The notes: generated by a model not told the origin, from the sequence alone. Positions 1 through 7,303 are shown, counted from the first letter of the stretch. The stretch: 37,914 nt of DNA from an uncultured beta proteobacterium (GCA_903845935.1 CAIMZI010000055.1:1-37914), one strand, 5' to 3'. Numbers and translations are program-made.

Positions 1-41
1 AAACCAGCCGAGGCTCTGGCACTGGGACGTACATAAGACAT
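1..41 (-). CDS. start of a truncated gene, possibly a type IV prepilin
   Basis: Only 13 codons and two bases lie in the window. An ATG at 41 is preceded by a good ribosome-binding site (GAAAGG, 8 bases upstream). The visible peptide is MSYVRPSARASAG and the next codon begins TT, so the next residue is Phe or Leu. A short basic leader ending in Gly followed by Phe is the pattern of a type IV prepilin cut by PilD, and the gene follows fimT-pilV-pilW-pilX on the same strand. A PilE-like or other minor pilin is therefore plausible. The conserved Glu at position +5 lies outside the window, so the call is inference. Confidence 0.4.
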   Translation of the reverse strand, partial: MSYVRPSARASAG

Positions 42-82
42 GTAGAAAACCTTTCAATGAAATGGCAGCAACAACTTGTCGC

Positions 83-1210
83 CTAGCGCATATAGACCTG
101 GCGCCACTGCCGCGAGATGATCTTGATCGGCGTAGCCGTAACAGGAGCCTGTGTCACGCAGGTATTGCCCAGCATGGCCAAGCCGACGATGGCACCGGCC
201 ACAATGGTTTTTGCACCGGCCTGCCTGACGGTGACCGCGCCTGCAACCCTTGCATAGGCACCCACTGTGATGGCACCGGCCATGGCGGACTCGACGTTGC
301 CACCGACGATGGCACCAGCACCGACCGTGATGGCACCGGAATTGCCGGTACACACGCTGTTGCAAACGCTGGCGTCGGCGCCCACGGTGATGGCGCCATC
401 GTTGCTAACAACATTGCCACACACCTTCGAACTCGACGCAATGGTGATGGCGCCGGTGTTGGTGGTCAGGCCTTTTTTAACCTCGCTGTCCGATCCCACC
501 GTGATGGCACCGGCACCGATGTCGCTCCCATGGTAGGTTGTTGCGACGGTACCGGTCACGGTGACTCCTTTGCCCAGCGTGATAGCACCAGCCACGCTGC
601 TCAGGATTGAGCCGTTGATGGTGCTGCGGTCTCCCACATTGATGGCCCCGGACGCGGTGCTCAGTTCACCCGTCACGATGGTGTCGGCACCGATATTGAT
701 GACACCGGCCATCACGGTGCTGAGATTGCCGGTGACGGTATTGTGGTCGCCGATATTGATGGCTGCGGAACCGGTCTGTATGTTGCCAACGAATATGCTG
801 CGTGCTCCGGTGGTAACCACGGCGCTGCTGACCAGGTTGGCGTTCAGCGCGCTGTCTGCGCCCAGGTCCACCAGGCCGGTCACAACCAGGGACAGGTTGG
901 TGGGTGGTCCGCCTGCATTGATTTTTGCGCCGGAACCAACGCGCAAGTCACCTTGTACGGTGACCATTGCCGAGCCCTGCGTTAATGACTGTAGGCTGAT
1001 GGTTTGGCCCGCTGTGATCGATAAAGCGTTGCAGCTATAGCTGATCATTTTGGAGCTGCTACTGCCAACGCTTCTGGCACAATTTTCGGCAATCACGTTT
1101 TGATCGGCCCAGGTCGGCGGCCCGTCACACAGCAGCAGCGCAGCAAAGCCCCAGCGCCATGCCCTGGGCAGGCGGCCGTGGGCCAGGCGATTGCGGAACA
1201 GTGGGGACAT
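83..1210 (-). CDS. secreted beta-helix-like repeat protein in the minor pilin operon
   Basis: This 375-residue protein has a basic N-terminus, a hydrophobic stretch at about 19-29 and a likely signal-peptidase site after Thr-Trp-Ala (about 36). From about residue 117 to 343 it is made of irregular 18-20 residue repeats of the form G-A-I-T-V-G-x-x-x-x-V-x-G-N, with small and beta-branched residues alternating. This is expected of a right- or left-handed beta-helix, as in bactofilin-like or adhesin domains. Several Cys occur within the repeats (about 264, 283, 287). The gene starts 14 bases after pilX ends, so it should be co-transcribed with the pilins. PilY1, the usual tip adhesin, is normally encoded here and is absent from the window. 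I do not recognise a named family. A surface or pilus-tip role is inference from signal peptide, repeats and position. Confidence 0.75.
   Translation of the reverse strand: MSPLFRNRLAHGRLPRAWRWGFAALLLCDGPPTWADQNVIAENCARSVGSSSSKMISYSCNALSITAGQTISLQSLTQGSAMVTVQGDLRVGSGAKINAGGPPTNLSLVVTGLVDLGADSALNANLVSSAVVTTGARSIFVGNIQTGSAAINIGDHNTVTGNLSTVMAGVINIGADTIVTGELSTASGAINVGDRSTINGSILSSVAGAITLGKGVTVTGTVATTYHGSDIGAGAITVGSDSEVKKGLTTNTGAITIASSSKVCGNVVSNDGAITVGADASVCNSVCTGNSGAITVGAGAIVGGNVESAMAGAITVGAYARVAGAVTVRQAGAKTIVAGAIVGLAMLGNTCVTQAPVTATPIKIISRQWRQVYMR
182..862 (-). repeat. imperfect ~57-bp coding repeats (beta-helix coils)
   Basis: This stretch encodes about eleven tandem copies of an 18-20 residue unit, with key glycines near residues 117, 135, 154, 174, 193, 213, 239, 277, 297 and 317 of the protein at 83-1210. 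One unit, near 220-239, is longer (26 residues). The DNA copies have diverged but share GATGGC/ACCGGC-type blocks. Confidence 0.7.
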
Positions 1211-1224
1211 GGGTTGTACCTACT

Positions 1225-1830
1225 TTATTGAAATTGAATGTGAGACTGCAGCCAGACTTCGCTGCCCACTGGATGGCTATGGCTGGCATCTGCCGCAGCC
1301 ACCTCAGGGCCAAAGCCGCGCGCCGTCACTACAAAGGACGACGTGGTGCTGGGAACCGTCGTACCGGACAACAGCACCGGTACCGGCTCCACCATGCATT
1401 CCGGTGCTCGCTTGTAGGTGGCTTTGTCCAGCCCGACCTGATTGACCAAAGTGAGCGGCGCTACAAAGACCGATGCGGAAGTGCTATCCCAGGTTGCGAT
1501 GTTTTGCCACTGCGGTGGACTGCTTACCGGCAGAATATTCGCCTGTTTGAACTGGCTTGCATAGGCCGACGCGCCACCAGACGCCACCGTCAACAAATCC
1601 ATGACAGCGGCTTCACAATGGCGCAGGGCTACCTCCGCGGCCTGTTCTGCCAGTTCCGTCGTGCGCACATTTCCCAACACACTCTCTGAGGAGGCGATGT
1701 TGTGCAGGCTGGTGATGGTCATGAGCGAAACCAACAGCAAAAAAATCATGGCGATCACCAACACAGCTCCGCGCTGCGCTTGCGAATGGCAAGCGCAGCC
1801 AGTGGAGCTGATCACGCGGCTTGTTCGCAT
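1225..1830 (-). CDS. pilX: type IV pilus minor pilin PilX-like
   Basis: PilX is a minor pilin that helps prime pilus assembly in the inner membrane and is incorporated near the pilus tip. The 201-residue product has a short leader ending Gln-Arg-Gly (21), then a hydrophobic helix (about 22-40) containing VLVIAMIFLLLVSLM, the typical PilX_N pattern that lacks the +5 Glu of other pilins. The downstream segment SSESVLGNVRTTELAEQAAE is typical of the family's amphipathic helix. It follows pilW with a gap of only two bases and precedes the repeat protein at 83-1210. Cys at about 72 and 143 could form the C-terminal disulfide. Assignment rests on the N-terminal pattern and gene order. Confidence 0.88.
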   Translation of the reverse strand: MRTSRVISSTGCACHSQAQRGAVLVIAMIFLLLVSLMTITSLHNIASSESVLGNVRTTELAEQAAEVALRHCEAAVMDLLTVASGGASAYASQFKQANILPVSSPPQWQNIATWDSTSASVFVAPLTLVNQVGLDKATYKRAPECMVEPVPVLLSGTTVPSTTSSFVVTARGFGPEVAAADASHSHPVGSEVWLQSHIQFQ

Positions 1831-1832
1831 CG

Positions 1833-2852
1833 CTACAGTCGCCGGTTACGCAGGAGCACGGTGGCGGAGTAAGCGTGGCGCAAACGAAGATCCGGTGGCG
1901 CCGTAGCCAGACTTCCGTCACATGTGACATAGCGCGCGGACAGAGCGCTGGCCACGACCGCACTTTGGCTACGCACCACAATGCAGATGCGAACGGCAAC
2001 GACCTTTTGCCAGCGCGTCGCGTCATTGGCCAACAACGCCAGTGCCGCGTTGGAAAGCATCTGGTCGGCACTCAAATAGCCGGCCATTGCTGCGCTGCTC
2101 GCAGTCGCACCATACCGGAACTGCAGGTCCTCCACGTTGTCCACCATGGCCTGGGGGCTGCTGTCGATGCCGTTTCCTTTGCAATACAGGCTGGGCACGC
2201 CCGATCTCGTCGCTATGTAAAACCGATTGTCTGCCAGCGCATAGCTCACATCGGTCAACACGACACCGGCATCGGAAGCACTGGGGACTGTGGCCGTGAT
2301 GATTGCCAGCTTTTTTCCCAGGCAATCGGTGGCAAGACTCGCCGGCGCCGGACTGGGGACGGTATTGAATCGGTCGGCCTCATAACTCACCGCGATCGAG
2401 TTCGGTAAGGCGGCACTGCCTGGCAGGCAGGTCAGGTGATCCATGTCGCTCGCCGAGGTGATGTTGCTAAAGCTGCCACTGCAGCCACGCAAGGCAAAGG
2501 ACGAAAGCGCAAAGCCTTTTGGCTGTAATGCGTAACCCGCGTAGGCAGGCGCAGGCAGATACAGCGGATTGCGCCGACTCGACAGCGTGGGGTCGGAATT
2601 GGCAATCCGGTTCGCCTGATCGGGGTTGCTGCCCGCCATGCGCAGCTGCTGGGTCAATACGGCCAGAGCGGCTTGGGCATCTTCGTTCATGCGCCCCTCT
2701 GCATCGGCCATCTGGTTGGCGCCGACAGCGCCCTGGTAGGCAGAAAGAAGGGCCACGGTAATCAGCAGCCCCATGGTCATGGCGACCATCAGTTCGACCA
2801 GGGAAGCCCCCTGGCAATGCTGCGCACCCGAGAACCGACGCTGGCCCGTCAC
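1833..2852 (-). CDS. pilW: type IV pilus minor pilin PilW
   Basis: PilW is a large minor pilin needed, with FimT/U, PilV, PilX and PilY1 in characterised systems, to initiate pilus fibres. The 339-residue product has a prepilin peptidase site at Gly15, followed by ASLVELMVAM with Glu at +5 (residue 20) and a hydrophobic helix to about residue 37. The segment MNEDAQAALAVLTQQLRMAG at about 60-79 is characteristic of PilW. The start overlaps the stop of pilV by four bases (ATGA), indicating translational coupling. Confidence 0.92.
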   Translation of the reverse strand: MTGQRRFSGAQHCQGASLVELMVAMTMGLLITVALLSAYQGAVGANQMADAEGRMNEDAQAALAVLTQQLRMAGSNPDQANRIANSDPTLSSRRNPLYLPAPAYAGYALQPKGFALSSFALRGCSGSFSNITSASDMDHLTCLPGSAALPNSIAVSYEADRFNTVPSPAPASLATDCLGKKLAIITATVPSASDAGVVLTDVSYALADNRFYIATRSGVPSLYCKGNGIDSSPQAMVDNVEDLQFRYGATASSAAMAGYLSADQMLSNAALALLANDATRWQKVVAVRICIVVRSQSAVVASALSARYVTCDGSLATAPPDLRLRHAYSATVLLRNRRL

Positions 2853-3418
2853 AGCTTAAACCGCACGTAGAGGCAATGCGGCGCTGGCACCGCATCATGG
2901 CTTGTGATCTCCGTCGGACAGTTATCCGAAGTGGCGGCGTTGAGCATCGCAACGCCACCGGGCTCCTGCCACAAAATCCACAGGTTGCCATCGGTTCTGC
3001 TGGCGACACCATTCTGGACGTCGCGCTGCATGAAGGCGCCACCAAACGGCAGTTCCATGCGCACCGCCACTTTCAAATCGACAAAGTCCATGGTCGCCAT
3101 GGAAACCAGGTTGCAATCTGGATAGGCACAACGGTCCGACTGAGCAGTTTCCTGTGGGCTGCGCGAGCCATCGTAGCTGCTGGGCTGGTCGTAGGCGCCA
3201 TTGGCAAAACCTTCGGCATTGGCCCGCATGCGCTCTACATAACTCGACGCCAAGTTGACCGCCGACGCGCGGTAGCCGGACAGCTTGGGTGCTTGCACTG
3301 AAAAAGACAAAGTAGAGCTCAAGGTCAGAATTCCCAGCGATAGCAGCAACACCGCAACCAGTACCTCGACCAGCGAAAAGCCTCCCTGCAAGGTCCGGCT
3401 CTGTGGCAGCGCAAGCAT
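2849..3418 (-). CDS. pilV: type IV pilus minor pilin PilV
   Basis: The 189-residue product carries a class III signal: leader to Gly13, then FSLVEVLVAVLLLSLGILTL with Glu18 at +5. This matches PilV. The alpha-1 helix is followed by the usual NLASSYVERMRANAEG-type segment (about 60-75). Cys residues at about 97, 101, 168 and 182 could form disulfides in the globular domain. It starts three bases after fimT ends and overlaps pilW by four bases. It would be processed by PilD and enter the pilus tip complex with its operon partners. Confidence 0.9.
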   Translation of the reverse strand: MLALPQSRTLQGGFSLVEVLVAVLLLSLGILTLSSTLSFSVQAPKLSGYRASAVNLASSYVERMRANAEGFANGAYDQPSSYDGSRSPQETAQSDRCAYPDCNLVSMATMDFVDLKVAVRMELPFGGAFMQRDVQNGVASRTDGNLWILWQEPGGVAMLNAATSDNCPTEITSHDAVPAPHCLYVRFKL

Positions 3419-3421
3419 GGG

Positions 3422-3988
3422 CTACGGCTCAGCGCAGTCAAGGGCAGTGGCGCTGGCCACGCGAGCGCGCCCGCCAAGGTCCACGCATACCAGGCGTTGC
3501 ACACCGCTGGCAAAAGCGTTGCCGCCCACGCGCAGTTCGGCAGTGGTCGCGGGCAGGCGCCCAGTTGCCGCAAAGCGAAATGCGGTGGCACTTTCGCCCG
3601 CTTCCACAATGGCATCTATAGCTGCAATCCTGGATTGCACGCGCAGGAGTGGCTCATCTGCATCCAACACAGAATTGCCGTTCCAATCCTGGAACAGGAT
3701 CCAACCTTCCGCCCAACCACGGCCATTAGCACCGCCACTGGAGGCGCTGCAAACCGGCTTGACCGCTTCGGGCACATCGCTGCGACACATGACCACGGTA
3801 CCCCCTCTTCGGATGGCTTCACTGCGTGCGTAGCGCAAGTCGGCCAGCAGGGTGCTGGTCGTGTTGGACACGGTGTTGGATTGAATCAAGCGTGAAAAAG
3901 ACGGAACGGCCATTGCGGTCAAAATGCCGGTGATCGCCAGCACCACCATCAACTCCAATAGCGTAAAGCCCCGCGATCGAATGCGCAT
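3422..3988 (-). CDS. fimT: minor pseudopilin FimT/GspH family
   Basis: This is the first pilin of the operon. The ATG at 3988 gives MRIRSRGFTLLELMVVLAIT, a short basic leader cut after Gly7 with Glu12 at +5. That is the standard prepilin form. A reading frame extends up to 4054 but the extra residues would overlap the upstream gene and bury the leader, so I reject that start. The 188-residue product has the GspH/FimT features: TLLADLRYARSEAIRRG after the helix, then a beta-rich domain with a Gly-Trp-Ala-Glu-Gly-Trp segment. FimT-type proteins act in pilus assembly, and some bind DNA during natural uptake. DNA binding here is untested. Confidence 0.9.
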   Translation of the reverse strand: MRIRSRGFTLLELMVVLAITGILTAMAVPSFSRLIQSNTVSNTTSTLLADLRYARSEAIRRGGTVVMCRSDVPEAVKPVCSASSGGANGRGWAEGWILFQDWNGNSVLDADEPLLRVQSRIAAIDAIVEAGESATAFRFAATGRLPATTAELRVGGNAFASGVQRLVCVDLGGRARVASATALDCAEP

Positions 3989-4022
3989 GGAGATCACGGA
4001 CCGGTCTCTTGCCAGCGGTCTA

Positions 4023-5153
4023 TCAGGCGCCGTCCTTCGAACGACGGCGGCCAATGATTGCGCCCATCAATCCCAAGCCAGCCAACAACAGGGCGTAGGA
4101 CTCGGGTTCAGGCACAGCGGCTATTGGACCACCACCAAAGGCAGAACAACCACCCGATCCCACTTGGGCACCGGCACCGATAGAGACATACGAGGTCGAC
4201 GAAAACAGGCCGCCACAGGCAGAGCCGCCCAGGTTACTGAGCACCGCATTAGCGCCCACGCTGATGTAGGTCGTCGCCAGCACGCTGCCAATAAAGCTGG
4301 AGTCTGCCCCCAGGCTGGCGTAACCACCGGTATTCCACAACACCTGGGAATTGGCTCCGGCATTGATCAATTCAACATGGGAGCTGGCACCGGTGGCAAG
4401 AATGTCGGTGATGTTGAAGACCCAGGTCTGGTTGGCCTTGTTCTGGCCATCCAGATACAGGGTGGTGCCGGCCGTGGTGGAGAAACTCGCGGCACTATAG
4501 ACACCCGCGTCAAATGTGGTGTTGACCGTCATCGTCGCGGCCAGACTGGTGCCCGAACCCATGGCATTCAAATTGACTTTCGCCGCGTCGAGTTGGCTCT
4601 TGGCGGTGGTCAAGCTGCTTTGCAGCGCACCTGTCATCGCACTCATGGCAGTCTGATTGGTCGCACCAGAGGTTCCTCCGACGCTAGACCCCCCGCCCAA
4701 TGCGCGAACGCCGCCCACATCGAAGTTGCCAACGATGTTGGAATAGGCCCCGGTCGTGCCAGCCAAGCCGGACTCAAAGTTGCCCTGCACCGTGGAGTAA
4801 GCGCCCGTGGTGCCTACTCCACCCACTTGGAAATTGCCCGCGACGATGGCATTCGCGCCAATCGTTCCAGCCAATACCGATTGAAAATTGCCTTGGACGG
4901 TGGCGTTGGCGCCCGTGGTTCCCACATCACCGGACTGTAAATTGCCGAAGACCGACGAATTGGCACCAGTTGTTGCGTAGGTTCCAGACAGCACATTGCC
5001 ATACACCTTGGCAGCGTCGCCAGTGGACGTATAGGTGTTGGAAAAAATCGATAAGTTCAGCAGGTCCGAGCCCAGCAACGAAGCCGCGCTCGCCTGACCA
5101 GGCGCACAAACAGTTAGCGCCAAAAGCGACATTGCCACATTCAATATTTTCAT
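4023..5153 (-). CDS. DUF3494 (ice-binding-like) repeat protein with PEP-CTERM tail
   Basis: The ATG at 5153 is chosen because it gives a clear signal peptide (about residues 1-23, ending Ala-Ser-Ala) and has GGGAG upstream. A longer frame to 5276 has no such signal. Residues about 42-148 are six repeats with key glycines at 45, 63, 81, 99, 117 and 135, an exact 18-residue period. Residues about 190-335 resemble the DUF3494/ice-binding beta-helix. The last 30 residues (about 347-376) are a PEP-CTERM signal: Val-Pro-Glu-Pro-Glu, a hydrophobic helix and Arg-Arg-Arg. Such proteins are sorted by the EpsH/exosortase system and are linked to extracellular matrix or surface display. The gene lies 34 bases upstream of fimT on the same strand. 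DUF3494 proteins bind ice in some species and act as adhesins in others, so the ligand is unknown. Confidence 0.85.
   Translation of the reverse strand: MKILNVAMSLLALTVCAPGQASAASLLGSDLLNLSIFSNTYTSTGDAAKVYGNVLSGTYATTGANSSVFGNLQSGDVGTTGANATVQGNFQSVLAGTIGANAIVAGNFQVGGVGTTGAYSTVQGNFESGLAGTTGAYSNIVGNFDVGGVRALGGGSSVGGTSGATNQTAMSAMTGALQSSLTTAKSQLDAAKVNLNAMGSGTSLAATMTVNTTFDAGVYSAASFSTTAGTTLYLDGQNKANQTWVFNITDILATGASSHVELINAGANSQVLWNTGGYASLGADSSFIGSVLATTYISVGANAVLSNLGGSACGGLFSSTSYVSIGAGAQVGSGGCSAFGGGPIAAVPEPESYALLLAGLGLMGAIIGRRRSKDGA
4710..5021 (-). repeat. six 54-bp coding repeats, exact 18-residue period
   Basis: Each unit encodes roughly T-T-G-A-N-A-T-V-Q-G-N-F-Q-S-x-x-A-G. The invariant glycines fall at 18-residue steps without an insertion. 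Eighteen residues per coil is the classic length of a beta-helix turn. Confidence 0.8.
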
Positions 5154-5513
5154 AAAAATCTCCCGACATTTGGTGAAGAAACCAGACTGGCGGATCGATC
5201 CGCGGCCCCCATTCATCGCAAACTTCAAGCAACAACCCGTTCTCAAGCAATCAGGAAAATTGTGTTTAATTTGCAATTAAAAGCATTTATTATCACTTTT
5301 CAATAAATTAAGCCGATTTAAGCATAGCTTTCTTCAACTGGCAATAGTCCGGACGCACCTATTCCTTGACTTTGTTGTGGATTTTTTGCCCTTGCAGGCG
5401 AGGGGAAGAAGTGGAGTGGCGCGCTGCTGCAAGCGCGCTGTATGCCCGTGAGGCGCGCGTTGAATCAGCGCTCAGCAGCCGCTGCTGTGTTCCGCGTATG
5501 CAGCGAAGGTGGC
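5154..5513. other. intergenic region upstream of the pilin/PEP-CTERM genes
   Basis: About 360 bases without a supported gene. The part nearest the PEP-CTERM gene (5250-5335) is markedly AT-rich and probably carries its promoter. I could not fix -10 and -35 boxes with confidence. Towards the receiver gene there is a 7-bp perfect stem (GCGCGCT / AGCGCGC, 5419-5438, 6-base loop). It lies just past the 3' end of the receiver gene but has no T-run, so it is at best a weak terminator. Confidence 0.5.
5265..5281. promoter_or_regulatory. perfect AT-rich palindrome, candidate operator
   Basis: TTTAATT-TGC-AATTAAA is a perfect inverted repeat with 7-base arms about 110 bases upstream of the PEP-CTERM gene start, in the only AT-rich stretch nearby. 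It could be a regulator site or part of a promoter. No regulator can be named. Confidence 0.4.
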
Positions 5514-5885
5514 TTAGATGGCGTAGCTCAGCCCAAGGGCATTGGCCAAGAGGTCCAGGTCCAACGGTTTGGTCAATTTGGCCACCACCTGCAGTCCGCC
5601 AGCCGTGGCCAACTGGTGTGCAACGTCCAGCATCAATCCATCGCCGCCGGTGATCAGTACGACCTGACCGGGGTAGCGGCGCGTTGCCAGTTCGTCCAAA
5701 AACTCTATGCCGTCTTTGTTGGGCATGAATATGTCGCAAAGGATCAAGTCCGGCGCACGCTCCAGCCGCGCAAGAATGCGTACACCCTGTTGCCCGTCTG
5801 CCGCTACATGGCATTCGGTGAAACCCAGCTTGCCCAAACCCCGTTCGGCAATCGCCCGGCTGAACGCGTCGTCATCCACCACCAC
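5514..5885 (-). CDS. stand-alone response regulator receiver domain (CheY-like)
   Basis: The 123-residue product is a single receiver domain. It has an acidic cluster at residues 4-6 (Asp-Asp-Asp), the phospho-acceptor Asp51 in LILCDIFMPNKDG, the switch Thr79 in LITGGD and Lys106 in LTKP. It has no output domain and no kinase beside it, so it probably relays to an unlinked partner. The start is odd. No ATG exists, and the frame is open back to the TGA stop of the upstream flavodoxin gene, which is in the same frame. The best start is GTG at 5885 (GTG codons at 5882 and 5879 follow it). This leaves a very short first beta strand and no visible ribosome-binding site. Translation may depend on coupling to the upstream gene. 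Confidence 0.8.
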   Translation of the reverse strand: MVVDDDAFSRAIAERGLGKLGFTECHVAADGQQGVRILARLERAPDLILCDIFMPNKDGIEFLDELATRRYPGQVVLITGGDGLMLDVAHQLATAGGLQVVAKLTKPLDLDLLANALGLSYAI

Positions 5886-5915
5886 GGCGGTGAATTGCGC
5901 GTTTTCGCGAAAAAA

Positions 5916-6470
5916 TCAGCCCTTGAACTTGGCCGCCAAAGCGGCAATGCGCTCGCCAAACAAGCGGCCGGTTTCCAGGTCACCGGCGTTCATTTCGTCG
6001 GCACCGGAATCGCCCGGGGTTTGGGCCATGGGGCCAGCACTGGAGGCCAGGTAGTTCAGGTCGCTGCGCTGCGAGGCCTTGGTATTGTTGTAGTTGATTC
6101 CGGTACCGGCCCAGACGCCGCCATGCTGCATGGCCAGGGTCATAAGGTAATGGATGGTGCTGTGCTTGTCGCCGTTCATATTGGCGCTGGCGGTGAAGCC
6201 GCCAAAGATCTTGTCCTTCCAGGCCTGGGTGTACCAGGGCTTGGAAGAGGCATCGGCAAACTTCTTGAACTGCCAGCTGACCGAGCCCATATAGGTCGGC
6301 GAGCCGAAGATGATGGCGTCGGCCGCAGCCAGGGTTTCCCAGCCACCTTCGGGCAGATTGCCATCGGCATCGATGGCGATGAGGTCCGCCGCTGCGCCAG
6401 CCGCCACCGATTGCGCAAGGCGCTGGGTGTGACCATAACCGGAATGAAATACCACTGCTACTGATGCCAT
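5916..6470 (-). CDS. flavodoxin-family NAD(P)H-quinone reductase (WrbA-like)
   Basis: The 184-residue product starts MASVAVVFHSGYGHTQRLAQ. The FHSGYGHT segment (8-15) is the FMN phosphate loop, and GSPTYMGSVSWQFKKFAD (about 56-73) is the second flavin-binding loop. Members reduce quinones by two electrons or act as NADPH-dependent FMN reductases, limiting radical formation. The start at 6470 has AGGA upstream; a frame to 6506 adds 12 residues not typical of the family. The gene lies 75 bases downstream of the pirin on the same strand, with the YhaJ-like LysR divergent beyond it. That context fits a response to quinones or other electrophiles. WrbA proper or an NQO-type relative cannot be separated by eye. 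Confidence 0.82.
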   Translation of the reverse strand: MASVAVVFHSGYGHTQRLAQSVAAGAAADLIAIDADGNLPEGGWETLAAADAIIFGSPTYMGSVSWQFKKFADASSKPWYTQAWKDKIFGGFTASANMNGDKHSTIHYLMTLAMQHGGVWAGTGINYNNTKASQRSDLNYLASSAGPMAQTPGDSGADEMNAGDLETGRLFGERIAALAAKFKG

Positions 6471-6545
6471 TTGCTGAGTTCCTGTTGGACTGAAGTGAGA
6501 AAACACCCCTTAGGGCGGTGGGAAGAAATCGTATTTTTAACGGTC

Positions 6546-7247
6546 TCAGGGCGCCAGGTCAAACACCAGTACCTCGGCATCCTCGCCCTGCGTCAACTCA
6601 ATGCGGCTCTCGCCTTCGATCAGCGCCGCATCGCCGCCCGCTAGGGCCTGACCATTGACCAGCAGTTTTCCACGCATCAGGTGCACATAGGCCAGGCGAG
6701 TCGGCACCAATTCCAGTGTGGCAGCTTGGTCACCATCAAACAGGCCGCTGTAGAGGCAGGCATCGGCATGAATCAACACCGAGCCATGGGCCGCATCGCT
6801 TGAAGCCAGCAGACGCAGCACGCCCTGCTTTTCTGCCGTGCTAAATGTCTTTTGCTCATAGCCCGGCGGGATGCCTTTTTTGCTGGGCTCGATCCATATC
6901 TGGAAGAAGTGCGTGGTCTCACCCTCTGCGTGATTGAACTCGCTGTGCTGCACGCCGCTGCCTGCGCTCATGCGCTGCACATCGCCGGGCGGTATGCCTT
7001 TGACATTGCCCATGCTGTCCTTGTGCGCCAGATTGCCAGACACCACGTAGCTGATGATTTCCATGTCGCGGTGCCCGTGCGTGCCAAAGCCAGTGCCCGG
7101 CGCAATGCGGTCTTCGTTGATGACGCGCAGATTGCCCCAGCCCATATGATTCGGGTCGTAATACCCGGCGAAAGAAAAGCTGTGGAAGGACTTGAGCCAG
7201 CCATGGTCGGCGTAGCCGCGTTCAGAAGATTTGCGTAGGGTCAACAT
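6546..7247 (-). CDS. pirin family protein (YhhW/YhaK-like)
   Basis: Pirins are iron-binding bicupins. The E. coli homologue YhhW has quercetin 2,3-dioxygenase activity, and others sense redox state. The 233-residue product has the family signatures GFGTHGHRDMEIISYVVSG (about 53-71) and MSAGSGVQHSEFN (about 93-105), placing the metal ligands at His57, His59, His101 and Glu103. All are present. It is transcribed away from the LysR gene at 7335, as yhaK is paired with yhaJ in E. coli, with the flavodoxin gene downstream. The native substrate is unknown. Confidence 0.93.
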   Translation of the reverse strand: MLTLRKSSERGYADHGWLKSFHSFSFAGYYDPNHMGWGNLRVINEDRIAPGTGFGTHGHRDMEIISYVVSGNLAHKDSMGNVKGIPPGDVQRMSAGSGVQHSEFNHAEGETTHFFQIWIEPSKKGIPPGYEQKTFSTAEKQGVLRLLASSDAAHGSVLIHADACLYSGLFDGDQAATLELVPTRLAYVHLMRGKLLVNGQALAGGDAALIEGESRIELTQGEDAEVLVFDLAP

Positions 7248-7292
7248 GGATCAACTGTATGCCTGCCAGCCTCCGCAGCAATGCACTGCGAT

Positions 7293-7303
7293 TGATGGCA
7301 TCA
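7293..7303. promoter_or_regulatory. palindrome in pirin/LysR divergent promoter region
   Basis: TGATG-G-CATCA is a perfect 11-base palindrome in the 87-base gap between the pirin start and the LysR start. A LysR-type protein commonly binds a dyad in such a gap and controls both genes. Candidate site only. Confidence 0.4.

Noticed and set aside
4710..5021. Regularly spaced repeats considered as a CRISPR array
   Set aside because: The units are 54-bp coding repeats in frame with a secreted protein, without spacers between identical repeats.
4023..5276. Longer start for the PEP-CTERM protein at 5276
   Set aside because: The extra 41 residues would hide the signal peptide at 5153, which also has a good ribosome-binding site, and they lie in the presumed promoter region.
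5419..5438. GC-rich hairpin considered as a rho-independent terminator of the receiver gene
   Set aside because: It is not followed by a T-run in the direction of transcription.
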